DNA of 64,000 bases from Adineta vaga (GCA_021613535.1 CP075495.1:4278001-4342000), one strand, 5' to 3'; numbered from the stretch's first letter, positions 14,561 through 26,541 are shown. Notes: generated by a model not told the origin, from the letters alone. Numbers and translations are program-made.

Positions 14561-15487
14561 TTTCGTCTTTTCATGAGCTTTTGGAATAATTAAGAGAATA
14601 CGAACATTTTTTCAGCTGTTATTGACAAGAGGAAAGAAAATAAACAGCAAGAATGCAATGAAAATAGAATACTGGCAGCCATTTTATTTTACTCATGGGA
14701 ATACTCAAGACACGATAGTAAATGATTCTTCCGGTTGTGAATTTATAGATTAATTATGGAATTATTTCATAAAAATGAAGAATTTTCAATAAAAAATTAT
14801 TCTATTATTATTGAACTTTAATAAATAATCAATTTCAAATAATCCACATAGATGTCGCCAGTTTGTTGATAATTACAATGTTAATACTTTTTATTTAACA
14901 CACATACCTATATTAATCGCTTGAAAAGATCGATCTTATGTTTAGCTATAATGCATTTGAGTCTCAAACAATTATTAAACATTATTCAAAATAGTGTATT
15001 TAGATTTCCTCTTTCATATGGCATTTAGAAACAATTTCGCTTCTCGTGCTGATTTAAATTCGAGATTCAGAAAGACATTACATAATGACATTATTCTAAT
15101 CTAAATTTATCAACAGAAAATAAATAATTATTCATTCCGATGATATGACAAAAAGTCTAACATAAGCATGAGCATTTTCATCAAAGAAAAATCACTATAA
15201 AAGAGATAATTTCATTGAAAAATAAATTACTTTCATCAACGTTAGAATATATATAGTTCTAACATATTTTGTCTCCTATTTATGACTACACTGTCAACAG
15301 GAAGGAAGCAACATGCTTAAGTCTAGTAATGAATAGTTGCTCTCCTATATTATTAAAATCGAGACACTATAATTTCAGTTCAATAATTGACACGTATGAC
15401 TTCACAAGATATTTTCTTCGTCAACAATTCCATCATATATATCATACTCTAATTCATATTTGAAGATAAAAAAAGAAAGAAATAATT
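14561..15487. other. Divergent intergenic region PKC / GPCR pair
   Basis: About 930 bp containing both 5' flanks. The 64-codon frame at 15269-15463 has no features. A TATATATAG run near 15248-15257 could serve as a core promoter for the downstream GPCR. Nothing else is recognised. Confidence 0.45.
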
Positions 15488-16408
15488 ATGAATGAAGAAA
15501 TATTTTTCATATCAATTGCTAGTATTTTTAGTTTATTCAATATTATTACAATTATCTTTTCATTGATTATTTTTTGTACGATTATTTTCAATTGGCATCG
15601 ACATTTTCGTTCCGTTTCAAATCTACTCGTTTGTAATTCATCATTCGTGTTTATTCTATATACAATTAGTTGTTTTATTCAAACACCATTAATGCTTTCG
15701 AAAATGTATATTAATTCAACATTTTGTCAATTCTATGGATTTTTTACATTATATACTGCTGGAACACATATCTTTACATATCTTGCTCAAGCTATATTTC
15801 GATATTTTTCAACGGTTCTTTATCGACGAAAAATTCTTTTAACATTTCGTTTAAATATTATCATTATTCTTTTAGGATGGATTATTCCTTTCAATGTTAC
15901 AGGTAGTCTATTAGCATTATCATCAACTTATCAATATGAACCTGAATCACGTATATGTTTTAGTTCAACAAAACAATTTCTTCCTTCTGTCATAATCAGT
16001 TCCATTATTTTCTTCATGCCCTTACTTACTATCGTTGCTTTATATGGATTAATTCTTTGGAATTTAACTCAATATAATCGAGATCAAACAACTAGTATCA
16101 ATCATATTCGTTATAAACGAAATATGAAAGTATTTCATAATATACTTATTAGTGTGTGTATAATACTTGTTTGTGGAATACCATATATTCTTTCTGTAAT
16201 TACAAATGCTATAGGTCAATCACCATGGATATTATATTCAATGACAATTTTATCAATTTCATTAGCTACGACATTAGATTCGATCGTATTATTCTTTACA
16301 ACGGATAAAATTAGAGAAATATTTAATGAAAAAATCAGTTTTTATCAATTTGAAATTCCTGGAATACAATTTCGAAGAACAAATCAAATAGCACCAGTTA
16401 TTAGTTAA
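15488..16408 (+). CDS. Divergent rhodopsin-like GPCR, tandem copy 1
   Basis: Intronless, 306 residues. Seven hydrophobic segments begin around residue 10 and end around residue 280. Features are FCQFYGF at the top of TM3 and RICFSS in loop 2 (a likely disulfide pair), AIFRYFSTVLYRRK at the cytoplasmic end of TM3 (FRY where DRY is expected), a cytoplasmic loop 3 with RYKRNMKVFHN leading into TM6 (CGIPYILS, a P-containing TM6), and TM7 ATTLDSIVLFFTTDKIREIF, where LDSIVLF replaces NPxxY. The next gene on the same strand, 477 bp downstream, is its paralogue. Probably a peptide or chemosensory receptor (inference); ligand unknown. Confidence 0.8.
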   Translation: MNEEIFFISIASIFSLFNIITIIFSLIIFCTIIFNWHRHFRSVSNLLVCNSSFVFILYTISCFIQTPLMLSKMYINSTFCQFYGFFTLYTAGTHIFTYLAQAIFRYFSTVLYRRKILLTFRLNIIIILLGWIIPFNVTGSLLALSSTYQYEPESRICFSSTKQFLPSVIISSIIFFMPLLTIVALYGLILWNLTQYNRDQTTSINHIRYKRNMKVFHNILISVCIILVCGIPYILSVITNAIGQSPWILYSMTILSISLATTLDSIVLFFTTDKIREIFNEKISFYQFEIPGIQFRRTNQIAPVIS

Positions 16409-16885
16409 ATATATCGGAAAAGAAATCAACTATGAACTATAGAAATGATTAAAAACTGTAGTACCTTTTCTTTCTTATATTTATATTTTACAAACATTGA
16501 ACTTTTTTCATCATGGATTCAAATATTTTTACTCTTACAATCTCATTAAAAACATAGCAATCTTTTTTCTTCCTAACATTAGAATGTTTTTTAGACAAAA
16601 GAAGATAATATCGTTATTAAAAGGAAATGAAATTTCATAGCAGTCTACTTCTGAATTTTTCATTTAGTTCTTTACTCTATGAACGTACTTAAAATCATGC
16701 ATATTCAAGTTCCAATCATGACAAATTTAATTGTTTGAAAGTTTTCTGTAATTCAACCAAGCTTGTTAAAAAAAACAGATTTTGTCATACTTAAACAGAG
16801 TCATTTTACTCATAAGTCAGCAGTAATAATAATAATAACAATTTCTTTTAAATGAAAGACAAATTGTTCATTAAATTGTGATATT
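16409..16885. other. Spacer between tandem GPCR paralogues
   Basis: 477 bp, AT-rich. It holds the 3' end of copy 1 and the presumptive promoter of copy 2. An ATAATAATAATAATAAC trinucleotide run lies at about 16824-16840. No gene is visible. Confidence 0.45.
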
Positions 16886-17824
16886 ATGATCAGTGTAGAT
16901 GTTTTCTTTTCAATTGTAACAATAATCTTTATTATATTTACATTGATAACACTTAGTTTTTCATCAATCACTATTTTTACAATACTTTCACATTGGAATT
17001 CACAATTTCGATCAATTACATATCTTTTAATTTGTAATTCTTGTTTTACTCTTCTTTATTATACTGTAACAGTCATTATTCAAATATTATTTCTTTCAAA
17101 AACAAATTATCCTTCATTTTTTTGTCAATTTCGTGCTGCACTTTATTTTAGTTCATGTGTAAGTTCAGCTTTATCATATCTTATTCAAGCTATTTCACGT
17201 TATTTTATTACAATTCTATATAAACATCGAATACTTCTTACATTTCATATTAATTCAGTGTTAATCATTCTTAGTTGGATAATTAGTTTCATATTACCTG
17301 CATTAATGTTCATTTCACCTGTAGCCTATCAATACGAATACGAATCTCGAATGTGTATATTAACGACGAAAGTTTTTCATACATCATTTCCTGCAGTTAT
17401 CATAGTTTTTGTTATTCCATTGAACATAATTATTATTCTCTACATTTTAATTCTTCGTCAATCATCACAACACAATCACACATTTCCAGATACATTTACA
17501 AGATTACGAATGAAACGAAATCTGAAAGTATTTCGAAATATTCTCATTTCAATTATTATACTCACGATTGGTGGTACACCGTTTTTTCTTTGTATTATTT
17601 TCAATGAAATAGTAGATATTCCATGGCAACTACATTCATTATCATTACTATTCATATCTTTTTCTGCAACACTCAATTCATTGGCACTCTTCTTTATCAA
17701 TAACCCAATACGAAAATTATTTTTCAAAAAAATTAATTGTCAACAAAATGCAAATAGAACTAGAACGATACAGATTGGTCAAGTACTATCAGAATCGATG
17801 CAAATGTCACCTATTCTTGGATAA
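16886..17824 (+). CDS. Divergent rhodopsin-like GPCR, tandem copy 2
   Basis: Intronless, 312 residues, collinear with the preceding receptor through all seven membrane segments. Shared landmarks are HWNSQFRSITYLLICNS (TM2 entry), FFCQFRA before TM3, AISRYFITILYKHRILLTF at the end of TM3, YQYEYESRMC in loop 2, and RLRMKRNLKVFRNILIS into TM6. Here the TM3 motif is SRY and TM7 reads ATLNSLALFFINNPIRKLF, closer to the canonical NSxxNPxxY pattern than copy 1. The close spacing and sequence similarity indicate tandem duplication. Ligand unknown; coupling to G proteins is assumed from the fold. Confidence 0.8.
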   Translation: MISVDVFFSIVTIIFIIFTLITLSFSSITIFTILSHWNSQFRSITYLLICNSCFTLLYYTVTVIIQILFLSKTNYPSFFCQFRAALYFSSCVSSALSYLIQAISRYFITILYKHRILLTFHINSVLIILSWIISFILPALMFISPVAYQYEYESRMCILTTKVFHTSFPAVIIVFVIPLNIIIILYILILRQSSQHNHTFPDTFTRLRMKRNLKVFRNILISIIILTIGGTPFFLCIIFNEIVDIPWQLHSLSLLFISFSATLNSLALFFINNPIRKLFFKKINCQQNANRTRTIQIGQVLSESMQMSPILG

Positions 17825-18437
17825 TTGAATACTCATAATCTTATAATGAATGAAATACTGATATTTTATGCATACGTTATCAATGTTTCCTTGAAGTATA
17901 ATATTTGAAATAGGAAAATATGTTATAATACAACTCACTACCCTCAAACATACAAAAATATGCTGTCTTTCGTTCTTTCTTTGTCTGATTTACATAGACT
18001 CACAACTTTTAATAAACTAGTGAAATAAATTTTCGATATATTCACAATGAGATCCATAGATCATCGATAAATATACGTGATTCTAACTAACATCTATGGA
18101 CAATACAATGTATAGAAGAGAGAAATTACATTTTGGTAATTTAAGTTACATCACAATTGAATGTGTTAAGACGCATTATGTCATGTGTATTATCGAGTAG
18201 CAATTACCTGTTTACATCAAATAAATCTTTCTCTCTCAATTACTCTCTATGTATTACGGTTATCTTTTATACAATGCTCACTTGTTTCATTTCTATACAG
18301 TCATTAATATGCGTATCTGATACAGTTATTAACAAAAAAAGAAACAAACTAGCTTGAGGAGAAATCTAAATCGTTTATTTGTTTGTTGATGTGTAAAAGA
18401 GATTAATCTACAAAGTCTTCTAAAGTTCGAAACATAT
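17825..18437. other. Convergent intergenic region
   Basis: About 610 bp between the GPCR copy 2 stop and the EF-hand gene stop. The 66-codon frame at 18157-18357 lacks any recognisable feature. No other signal was found. Confidence 0.45.
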
Positions 18438-19154
18438 TTAACCCATTAATAATTCCCGTACATAACCACATTTGACAAACTCACTAAATTCTAAAATGCA
18501 ACGAATATTGATTTTCAATGAGCAACAACTTCTTGTTACCTTGAAATGAAATATGATTATTTTGATGAGCAAATGTTTGTCGAAGTGTTTCATAGAGATA
18601 GAAATTCTTTTCTAAATCATTTTGATTACGATTAAATGCTTTTAGTAATTTTAAAAGTGATTGAAATTCTTCTTGATCAATTGTTCCATTCGATTTTTGA
18701 TCAAATAAACGATCATAAGTTGAACGTAAAGTAAAATCATTGATATCTTCAGCATTATTAGCAAAAACAGGAGCAATTAAATCGGTAAATTGTTCAAATT
18801 TCATATTAAGTAGTTCTAAAACAATTGATAAGATTTAAGTTTTAATCTTTGAAAGAATGTCTTTGATTTTTAAAATTATACTTTTAGAACGAATATGTTT
18901 TTGTGCCTCAAGAAATTGTTTTTCAGTCATGCGTAATCGAAAACTTTGACATGGATTAGCTTGAAACCAACAGAATTCAACTGAAATCAAATTCTAAACT
19001 TTCTAAACAATATGTGATATTCTAAAGTCAAACCTTCGACAACTTGTTTACCAATTGTTTTTACATATTTTGAATATTTATTGATCAATTCGGCATTAAA
19101 TAATGGAGTAATTTGTCGTAATTGTTGTTGTTCAGCAAGTATTTCCAAACTCAT
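18438..19154 (-). CDS. Small EF-hand protein, four exons
   Basis: Exons 19154-19034, 18980-18882, 18815-18540 and 18490-18438 join in frame (introns 53, 66 and 49 bp) and give 182 residues. Starting at MSLEILAEQQQ, it contains a canonical EF-hand loop DQKSNGTIDQEEF (Asp, Ser, Gly, Ile and Glu at the expected positions) about two thirds along. A second, degenerate loop NNHISFQEFSEF is completed only when the last exon is spliced on, which supports that last junction. The N-terminal part has one Cys-Trp motif (EFCWFQANPC). Probably a cytosolic Ca2+-binding sensor or buffer. The partner is unknown, and it does not match calmodulin in length or in number of loops. Confidence 0.72.
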
Positions 19155-20225
19155 ATTTTTCTTCAAATAATAGTAATGAAAAACAATATTCACAGAATTC
19201 TTCTCTTTCACACCTAGTCCAATGATGAAACTATTGACATAAAATCGTTTAAATGCTCACGTAAATGTGTCATACGATTAGAAAGAAAGAGCGAGAGAGA
19301 AAGAAAAACAGTAAATGTCAAAAAGCCTAATGAATATACGGATAGAATGACTATATTGAAACGGATCTATCGACGTAAGGGACCATTTTTATATTTATCA
19401 AAATGAAACAAAAGAGTCAAACATGCTTATGACGCTACAATGAGAGTAAATATACTTTTATACTTATTTATTGACTTCTCTAGTTCACTAGTCTTTATCC
19501 AGAAGCAAAAAAAAAGTGATGACTTTCTTTCTCCTTTTTGCTTGACTGTCTGAATTTCGTTACATATTGAACGTTCATACTCATTCATGGATGCATATTA
19601 TGTTCAATAGCCTAAATATAAAATCAATCAACATTCTTTTGTTATTAAGAAAAAAGTAATTGAAAAAAAATTGGCTGTCTGAACGGTTGGTAAAATGGCG
19701 AGTATATTTTCTTTTCTCCCTACTACTGTCCTTTTATGTTGCCGTACGTCAGAATACTGAATCGATATTAGATTGAATGAAATAGCTTTGAACGATTATT
19801 GATATACATTCGTTGTTATGAATGAAGTGCATCATTTATAATTCTCATGCCTCTCAATTGGAAATGTTTTATATTCATGTGGTAATATCATACTTCAGTT
19901 ATGTAGATATAGAATAATATGAAAAGCATTTCAAGCTCATATTTTATCAACTGTCTCATTATACACTATAATAAATGAATATAATTATATATAGACACAA
20001 AATAATGTCTAGTTTAGAATTCACTCAACTTCAGATGTTATTTTATCTTTCATCGTTGATGAATAAGAAGTCAAACAAACGAATTTTATTCTTAGCTTCT
20101 TTGTTGTTGAATTTTTCATACAAACAACAACAACAACAAGAACAACAACAACAAGGACAACAAATAAGCACAGGAGAAAAACAAAGAAGAAAAAAACGAG
20201 CACACATATAAAGAGAAATGTTTAT
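19155..20225. other. Intergenic / RNPS1 3' flank with CAA repeats
   Basis: About 1.07 kb. A CAA-rich tract at 20120-20165 gives a poly-Gln open frame on + (19975-20211) and a Val-rich one on -. Both are best explained as low-complexity 3' UTR or flank of the RNPS1-like gene. No RNA gene was recognised. Confidence 0.5.
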
Positions 20226-21152
20226 TCATTTGGATTCACTTGAACTTGATCGTGAATATCGACGTTCTTTTTTCTTGGGTGATTCAGCAGTATTTCCACT
20301 TGCACCTGCACGTCGACTAGATGCTGGTGGTGATTGTCCACGTCGATAATTTCTTGATGGTGGTGAATATCCACCTCGTCGATCATTGTATCTACCACGA
20401 TCACGATCTCGGTCACGATCGCCTCCTCCTCGTCGTGATGACGGATAATGACGTGATGGTGGTGGCAATGGCGAACGTCGACGTCTTCCATATGGTGATC
20501 GTTCTCGACGATTTCTATCCGAAGATAAATGTGATGGTTGTCCATGAACAAGAACGCAAACAATTTCTTTTCCATCTATTTGTCCACCTTCCATATATTT
20601 ACATGCTTGTTCAGCACCATTTGCTGTCACATATTCAACATGAGCGTAACCACGATGAAGATGCGAATGAATACGATGTGATGGTAATTCAATCTCTTTG
20701 ATTTCGCCAAATGTTCCGAAAATCTCTGTTAAATGATCTTTATTAACATTGAAAGATAATTTACCAATATAAATTTTTGTTGCTTCTTTTTCTTGTCGAT
20801 GTGATGACGGACTAGCACTATGACTGCGACGTGTTTGATTATTTGATTGAGTATTCTTTTTACCATCGGTTATATCTCGTTCTACGGATTTTTTATTCGA
20901 TGCTTTGTTATTATTATTAACTTTTGTCGAACTATCTTTTTTCTTTTCTGGTGATGATGCAGCTGATGATGAACGACTAGTCGATGATGATGAATTCGAC
21001 GAAGATGATGAAGATGAACGACTCGATGCTGATGAAGAACTTGTTGAACCTGATGAACTAGAACCACTGGAGCTTGAACGTGATGCACGTTTGCGTTTTG
21101 TTTTCGATGGTGATTCTTTTGAATTTTTTATCGTATCCGTTTCAACTGTCAT
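20226..21152 (-). CDS. RNPS1: RNPS1-like splicing activator / exon-junction complex factor
   Basis: Single exon, 308 residues, ATG at 21152. The layout is that of RNPS1: a long N-terminal Ser/Arg/Lys region (KRKRASRSSSSGSS and similar), one RRM at about residues 123-203 with RNP2 IYIGKLSF and RNP1 RGYAHVEYV, the family-typical QACKYMEGGQIDGKEIV strand, and a C-terminal Arg/Pro/Gly/Ser-rich tail (RRRRSPLPPPSR, RDRDRDRGR) ending YSRSSSSESK. It acts in the nucleus in splicing activation, ASAP/PSAP complexes and exon-junction-linked mRNA surveillance (family knowledge). The RRM motif SHLHRGYAHVEY is very close to the animal RNPS1 version. Absence of introns in an otherwise intron-rich neighbourhood is notable but not unusual. 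Confidence 0.9.
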   Translation of the reverse strand: MTVETDTIKNSKESPSKTKRKRASRSSSSGSSSSGSTSSSSASSRSSSSSSSNSSSSTSRSSSAASSPEKKKDSSTKVNNNNKASNKKSVERDITDGKKNTQSNNQTRRSHSASPSSHRQEKEATKIYIGKLSFNVNKDHLTEIFGTFGEIKEIELPSHRIHSHLHRGYAHVEYVTANGAEQACKYMEGGQIDGKEIVCVLVHGQPSHLSSDRNRRERSPYGRRRRSPLPPPSRHYPSSRRGGGDRDRDRDRGRYNDRRGGYSPPSRNYRRGQSPPASSRRAGASGNTAESPKKKERRYSRSSSSESK

Positions 21153-21895
21153 TCTTCCTAAATAGAATTCAAAGCATGATATTTACAAAGAAAAAGAAAT
21201 ATGTATTCATCTGTACTTTTTCAGTTAATTAAAACTAGAACAATTATCTGGAATGATAAATAAGATTTGGATTAGTAATGAATATAATTTTTACGAAATG
21301 TTAGATAGTTGAGAAAGGGTGTTGACTATATGCGCATTATAGCAACGACCATCTTTGTGTAGATGAAGGTTTTTAATAGCCAATAAAATTTGGAATGCAA
21401 ACCTCTTTAGTTTGAAATATATAAAAATGAATAGAATTCGAAAATAAAAAAAACAAAATTGAGTAATAAAACAGAATTAAAAGAAAGCATTATAATGTAT
21501 ATAGATGTCGCTAGAAAGAGAATGATATGAAAAACTAAATATTTTCTGACGTCTATTCTATTCTATTAAATCTTTATAAATAGAGATTACATTACAATTT
21601 ACAAATTTACATTTTCTTATATTTAATAAATATAAAGCAATAAAGAAACAAATGTGATAAGGCTAAAACAAAAATATTCGAATCGAATCGACATTATTTT
21701 TACCCGCATGGCAGGCAGCAGCAGCAGCAGAGAATGTCACCCTCGAGAAAAAGTATTTTATTTCATACGTTTCGAAACAAAGTTTACTCGAGTGCTGTTA
21801 ACCATGCATTGAAGTTATTTTTCCATATGGCATGAAATGTCTCTTGTCATATTTAAAAAAAAAGATTATTATTTGCACCAATTATTGTTTACAGT
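21153..21895. other. RNPS1 5' flank and 3' flank of NF-kB-like gene A
   Basis: About 740 bp. A GCAGCAGCAGCAGCAG run at 21715-21731 and AT-rich sequence are present. No coding sequence was recognised. The promoter of RNPS1 must lie here. Confidence 0.45.
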
Positions 21896-23376
21896 CTATC
21901 GAGTCGCTTTTCGTTTATTTGAACCTGTCGTTTGAACCACAGTATACGTATCATTATCATCTTCATTGTCAACTTCAGTTTGATTTTGAAAACTATGATT
22001 ACATCTTGGACAAGTAACTGCTCTTCGTTTGTAACTTTCTGGTTGAGCTTCTACAAAAAAAAACAGGAAACAAAAGACAGAACTGATGAAATGGAATACT
22101 ATTTTTTTACGTTACCAGTTAGTACTGACGAATAAACTGTTGTGTTCCACTCAGGAATACAAGATTGTCTATCTGAACTTATTGAACAAAATGTGATTGC
22201 TAACTGTGATTTTTCTAATTGATATTTTTGAATTAATTGTTTAGGATTTAATCTAACATATTTTTGAACGTCTGTTTTACTTGGATTGTCGATAGCATCT
22301 CGATATGGTTGAAATGGTATTAATGGTTGAAGTGATTTTAATGCATCTTGTTTTGATTTAATCAAAACCAAATATAATCTAAAATGTAATTATTTATATG
22401 TAAAAATATTTGTTAAGAAAGAAAAATTTATTTATTTACTTCATTTTGCCAAATTGATCACCCTTGACATCGAGAAATAATGGATTGCAATCTGGTATAT
22501 CTCCTCGTTCATTATCTTGTTGAAACATATATGGCATCAGATAACGATTACCAAATTCATCAGGTATGGTTAACCAATCGATTCGAAGAATACCGGGGAC
22601 ATTCACTGGAACCTAAGAAATTATTTAAATAGTTTAGAAGATTGATTTAGATTTCTATAATACCTGAACTGTCACAAAATGATTGCCTAATGCGTCCATT
22701 ATATATCGTGGTTTTCGTTTTCTTCCATTCTGAGCGAAATAATCACTTTTATAACGTGCTCGAAAGCATTCTTCTAAGTCATGAACGATAGCAATTGCAT
22801 GGGATTGTTCTTTCATATTTATTTGTGGTTGACCAACATCAACACATTGTGATAATAGTATTTGAACAGGACTTGATTGATGTTTTTTCTCTTTTACTAA
22901 ATAAAATGATCAAAAGTAAAATAATCATATGTTTTATTGACTCAATCACTTACTGGTATAATTTACAGGAAAATTATCCATCAATGCATGGTACTGATCT
23001 TGATCGACACAGGGATCTGAATATAGGAAACTGATTTTAAAAAAAATATTGATTTTTCACCATTTTTTACTTTGTTCATTCATTATATCAACATATGAAT
23101 GCGACTCAATTAACTCTTCAGATTGAATATATGAATCTACATAGATAGAAATTGGATCGTATTTTACTTCGTGCAATATGGTGTGGTATGCTTACCAAAT
23201 AATACATCTATGTCATCTAAATTGTCAGTTCCAAGACCAACTGGATTCGTGTTTATTCCTAGATCACTCAAGCCTAGTTCTGCTAAAACGTCAGCCTCAG
23301 TTATTGGGTGCGCAGTAAAACCACTAAATGCTTCTTCAGATACACGATCTAGAGGATGATAATTTTGATCAGCCAT
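21896..23376 (-). CDS. NF-kB-like gene A: Rel N-domain plus CPxC tail, no IPT, no ankyrins
   Basis: About seven exons, start MADQNYHPLD at 23376, stop at 21896, roughly 380 residues. An acidic N-terminal region of ~130 residues (several Asp/Glu-rich short exons) precedes a Rel-type N-terminal domain. That domain begins FRARYKSDYFAQNG, the position of the RFRYxCEG DNA-recognition loop in NF-kB, continues through NHFVTVQVPVNVPGILRIDW, and ends at LEKSQLAITFCSI to WNTTVYSSVLTG, which aligns by eye with the last strands of the domain in the full-length paralogues. After it comes a short last exon with RRAVTCPRCNHSF and a basic tail NKRKATR that could be a nuclear signal. The IPT dimerisation domain is missing. 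First of ten same-strand paralogues. Assignment to Rel/NF-kB rests on similarity to genes G-J, not on strong direct identity. Confidence 0.7.
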
Positions 23377-24202
23377 CAATTGAATAATTTATTCGATGTA
23401 CTTTTTATTTATAGATAACTAATATGCAGGAACAAATATCGATGATGAAGTATCAAAGTAAGTCTTTCTCACTTATGTTTTATTTAAAATAACTGATAGT
23501 ATGCATGGGATTCTTGTTGCAGTATTTATAAACGGGAAAAAACCAATTTTTTGTAGGTTTTTTCCACACGTATTTACTTCGGAAGAAACAGAACGAGAAA
23601 AAATGCATCGGATGACTAAGCGATGATGACGATGTGCCGTTCGCCGAAATGTAATGCAACATATTTCGACCAGTGTGAAAAAAAAATATATAAACTGAGT
23701 ACTATTTGATAAAGAAAAATGTCAGGATCATGATTGAACAGTATCATTATTCACTATTAAAACATTGTTGTTTTCATCATATATGTTACACGAGTCAGAA
23801 CAAAATAAGTGTAACTTAGGGTTATAGAAAAAATTAAAAACGGAGGTAATATTTTCATCAGTATTTCATCACTATTCGGTTGAAGTATATCAAACGAGAT
23901 TTCTTTTATCACTGTTTGAGTATACCATTGTTTCATCATTCGATACGATAACAACATCATTTTTATGATTTAGATACATGCAAGAATGTTATCTTTTCTC
24001 TCAAGATTTATTTATAATAAAAAATGAAAAAAGTTTGTTACATTGTCGAATTAAAATAAACTGAAAATAAATATAATGAACAGAAGAACTGTCATTACTA
24101 CATGTTTTTTTGGCTAAAATAGAAAAAAATCATGGATATTTATAAAATAACAATGTACACAAAAATGTAATCCTACTTTTTTTTCTTTTTTTTCACGACG
24201 AA
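23377..24202. other. Promoter of gene A and 3' flank of gene B
   Basis: About 830 bp with no convincing gene (the 67-codon frame at 23757-23960 is featureless). It contains the kB-like motif pair listed separately. Otherwise AT-rich. Confidence 0.45.
23534..23565. promoter_or_regulatory. Inverted pair of kB-like sites upstream of gene A
   Basis: GGGAAAAAACC at 23534-23544 is followed 11 bp later by GGTTTTTTCC at 23556-23565, the same motif inverted. The pair lies 158-190 bp before the gene A start codon. Invertebrate Rel proteins bind GGGAAAnCCC-like sequences (family knowledge). Function here is inferred. Confidence 0.45.
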
Positions 24203-25632
24203 TTATTTTTTTCGTTTTTTCACCACTTTTTCATGTCCAATATCATCTGTTGAATCTTGTTTTGGTTCAAACGAATGCGAACACTTTGGACAAGTAACTG
24301 ATCGTTTTTTCGAAGCGTTAGACGGTTCCTCTGAAAAATATTTAGAAAAAGAGAACATAAAGAAACATTTTGATTTATTTCTTACCAGTCATCACTGTCG
24401 AATAGACCGTTGTATTCCATGCGGGCCTGTACGATTTCCTATCTGGACCCAACGAGCACAATGTAAATGCTAGTTGTGATTTATCCAAATCATAATACTC
24501 AATTAATTGTTTTGGCGGCATTTTAGGAATTTGTAAAAAGTTTGAAGATTGCTCGACTGGTGGAAATGGTTGCAGTGGTTGAGCAGATATCACTTCACTC
24601 TGTTTTGGTTTAATCAAAACCACTTGTAATCTATATGAGAAAACAAAAGAATAGCATGCACATCAAAATGTAATTGAAAGATGTAATTTACCTTATAAAG
24701 CCTAAATCATCAGCTTCGATTTCTTTTACAATAGGATTACGATCTTCTACAGCATTTGATTTATTGTTCTCCTGAAATTTACCGGGCATCGAAAATCGAA
24801 TATTTCCAAATTTTTCGATTGTCACCCAATCGATCCGTAGAAGAATTTTAGCACTGGGTGCAACCTATTGATTATAAACATATGATTATGAATTAAAGAA
24901 AAATTACACGTTGTAAATATTACTTTCAGTGTAACGAAATGATTTTCATATTCATCAGAGACATATCGTGGAGGATGCACATTTCCATTTGACGAAAAAT
25001 AATCACTTTTATATCGTGGCTTATAAGTTGGTTCTAATTTATTGACAACTTGAATTTCGCACGATGAAGTTTTCGATTGTGTCACTGTTTTGGTCTTGAC
25101 GGAATTTGAAAGTGGAACACCGGTAGATTGCGATGCTACTTGTTCACTTTGAACTAGAATCATATTAAGTATCTCGATTAGATAGAAAACATATATATAT
25201 ATATAAAGCATTCTTACCAGCAAGTTGACCGGTCCAATATGAATTAGTATCATCAATAAGTTGCTGATTAATATAATTATTACCATCATCTATTTCGGAA
25301 AAAAAATGAAAACAAGAAACACTTTATTCATATACTCTTTACCATTCGATTCAGTCGATGCAGGAAGGTATTGATCGAATTCGCTTTTGTCAAAACCACC
25401 ATCTGGAAGACCTATAAATAGAAGAAAAAATGGCTCTGGAATTCAAGAGCAAATATTTATTTCATATCTTACCAATAAAAGTAATCAAATCTCGCAAATT
25501 GAGATTATTCGTGAAAGAATCATCACTCGTTGTATTCAATCCTATTTCACTCACTGCAATTAATTCTTGAATTTCATCACCAACTGGATTAGTTCGAAGG
25601 AATTCTTCTACTGATATCACTTCCATTGTCAT
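24203..25632 (-). CDS. NF-kB-like gene B: Rel N-domain plus CPxC tail
   Basis: Start MTMEVISVEEFL at 25632, stop at 24203, about 380 residues in ~8 exons with short introns. The N-terminal ~130 residues are acidic/polar. The Rel-like N-domain begins YKPRYKSDYFSSNG and contains NHFVTLKV, LRIDWVTI and LDKSQLAFTLCSLGPD to WNTTVYSTVMTG. The last exon reads KKRSVTCPKCSHSF and ends in a basic VVKKRKK tail. It is the closest relative of gene A by exon order and motifs. No IPT domain and no ankyrins. Predicted nuclear DNA-binding or regulatory protein (inference). Without a dimerisation domain it could act as a monomer, a decoy or a modulator of the full-length paralogues. Confidence 0.7.
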
Positions 25633-26541
25633 ATTGATCAGTATAAAAATAAAAAATAATCTAAAAGAAACTCTTTCAATATATATATACTAATGAAAGT
25701 AATGATGCTATTGCGTATATTTAAAAAAAAACACTTGTTTTTCCCTACTCACTGCTTCACTACGAAGAGCTTAGTCATAACAGAAGAAGAACAAGAAAAA
25801 AATAGTTGAAGTAAAAGAATCGTGATATACTTCATTTAACTTATCTCAGATTTTTGAAATACTTATTAATACTAATGTCATTCATATTATGAATGATTGA
25901 TAATATCTGATTAAATGCTTAAGAATATATACTTTTCATAACCGACTCGTAAAACTCCAACTGGATGATTCACAAAATAAGCACTGTTTACACTATAGAG
26001 AATAATTTACCCATTAGTAGTTGTAGACATTCTTTTTCTTTACTTTTTTCTATTGATTTCATTCTAACATTACTTATGTAATAAAAGTAGTTTCGTTGTA
26101 GAAAAGAATGACGGCGAACTGTGAGTTATTGCGTTTTCTTTCAATGATATCTTACGAAATGATTCGATATTAATAAGAACTATTAGCATTATTTTTATTG
26201 CCCCTTCTTTTCGTCTGTGCATAGAAATGTCATCATATTAGAAAAAATGAAGTAAATGGATGTTGCTTTTTAAGTTGATTATTTATTACTTTTTATTTAA
26301 TAAGTAGTTGTAGAGAATATGATTAAATAGTTGGAAAAAAGAGAAAGCAATATCAAAAAGAGACAACGATGATATAACGTTGAAGGTCAATAAAGTGATA
26401 ATCGGATGTGTATATGTATACAGTATATGTGGACGAAGACAACGAAAGCTATTGGCATGAATCAATAATAGTAGAAATCTTTTTTTTAAGTACTTTTTTT
26501 CTTTTTATTCGTTTGGTTGTTTGTTTTCGCCTAGAAATATT
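25633..26541. other. Gene B promoter and gene C 3' flank
   Basis: About 910 bp, AT-rich, no open frame of note. It contains a kB-like GGGAAAAAC (minus strand, 25737-25745) and TA runs at about 25681-25690. No gene recognised. Confidence 0.45.
25737..25745 (-). promoter_or_regulatory. kB-like motif upstream of gene B
   Basis: The minus-strand sequence GGGAAAAAC lies 105 bp before the gene B ATG. It is part of a motif class that recurs upstream of A, C, G and I. Binding is inferred. Confidence 0.35.

Noticed and set aside
19975-20211. Poly-Gln open frame on the plus strand
   Set aside because: Arises from a CAA repeat next to the RNPS1 3' end; no domain, no splice context, and the opposite strand gives an equally long Val-rich frame.
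20222-20575. His/Asp-rich frame overlapping RNPS1
   Set aside because: Shifted frame of the Arg/Ser-rich repeats in RNPS1.
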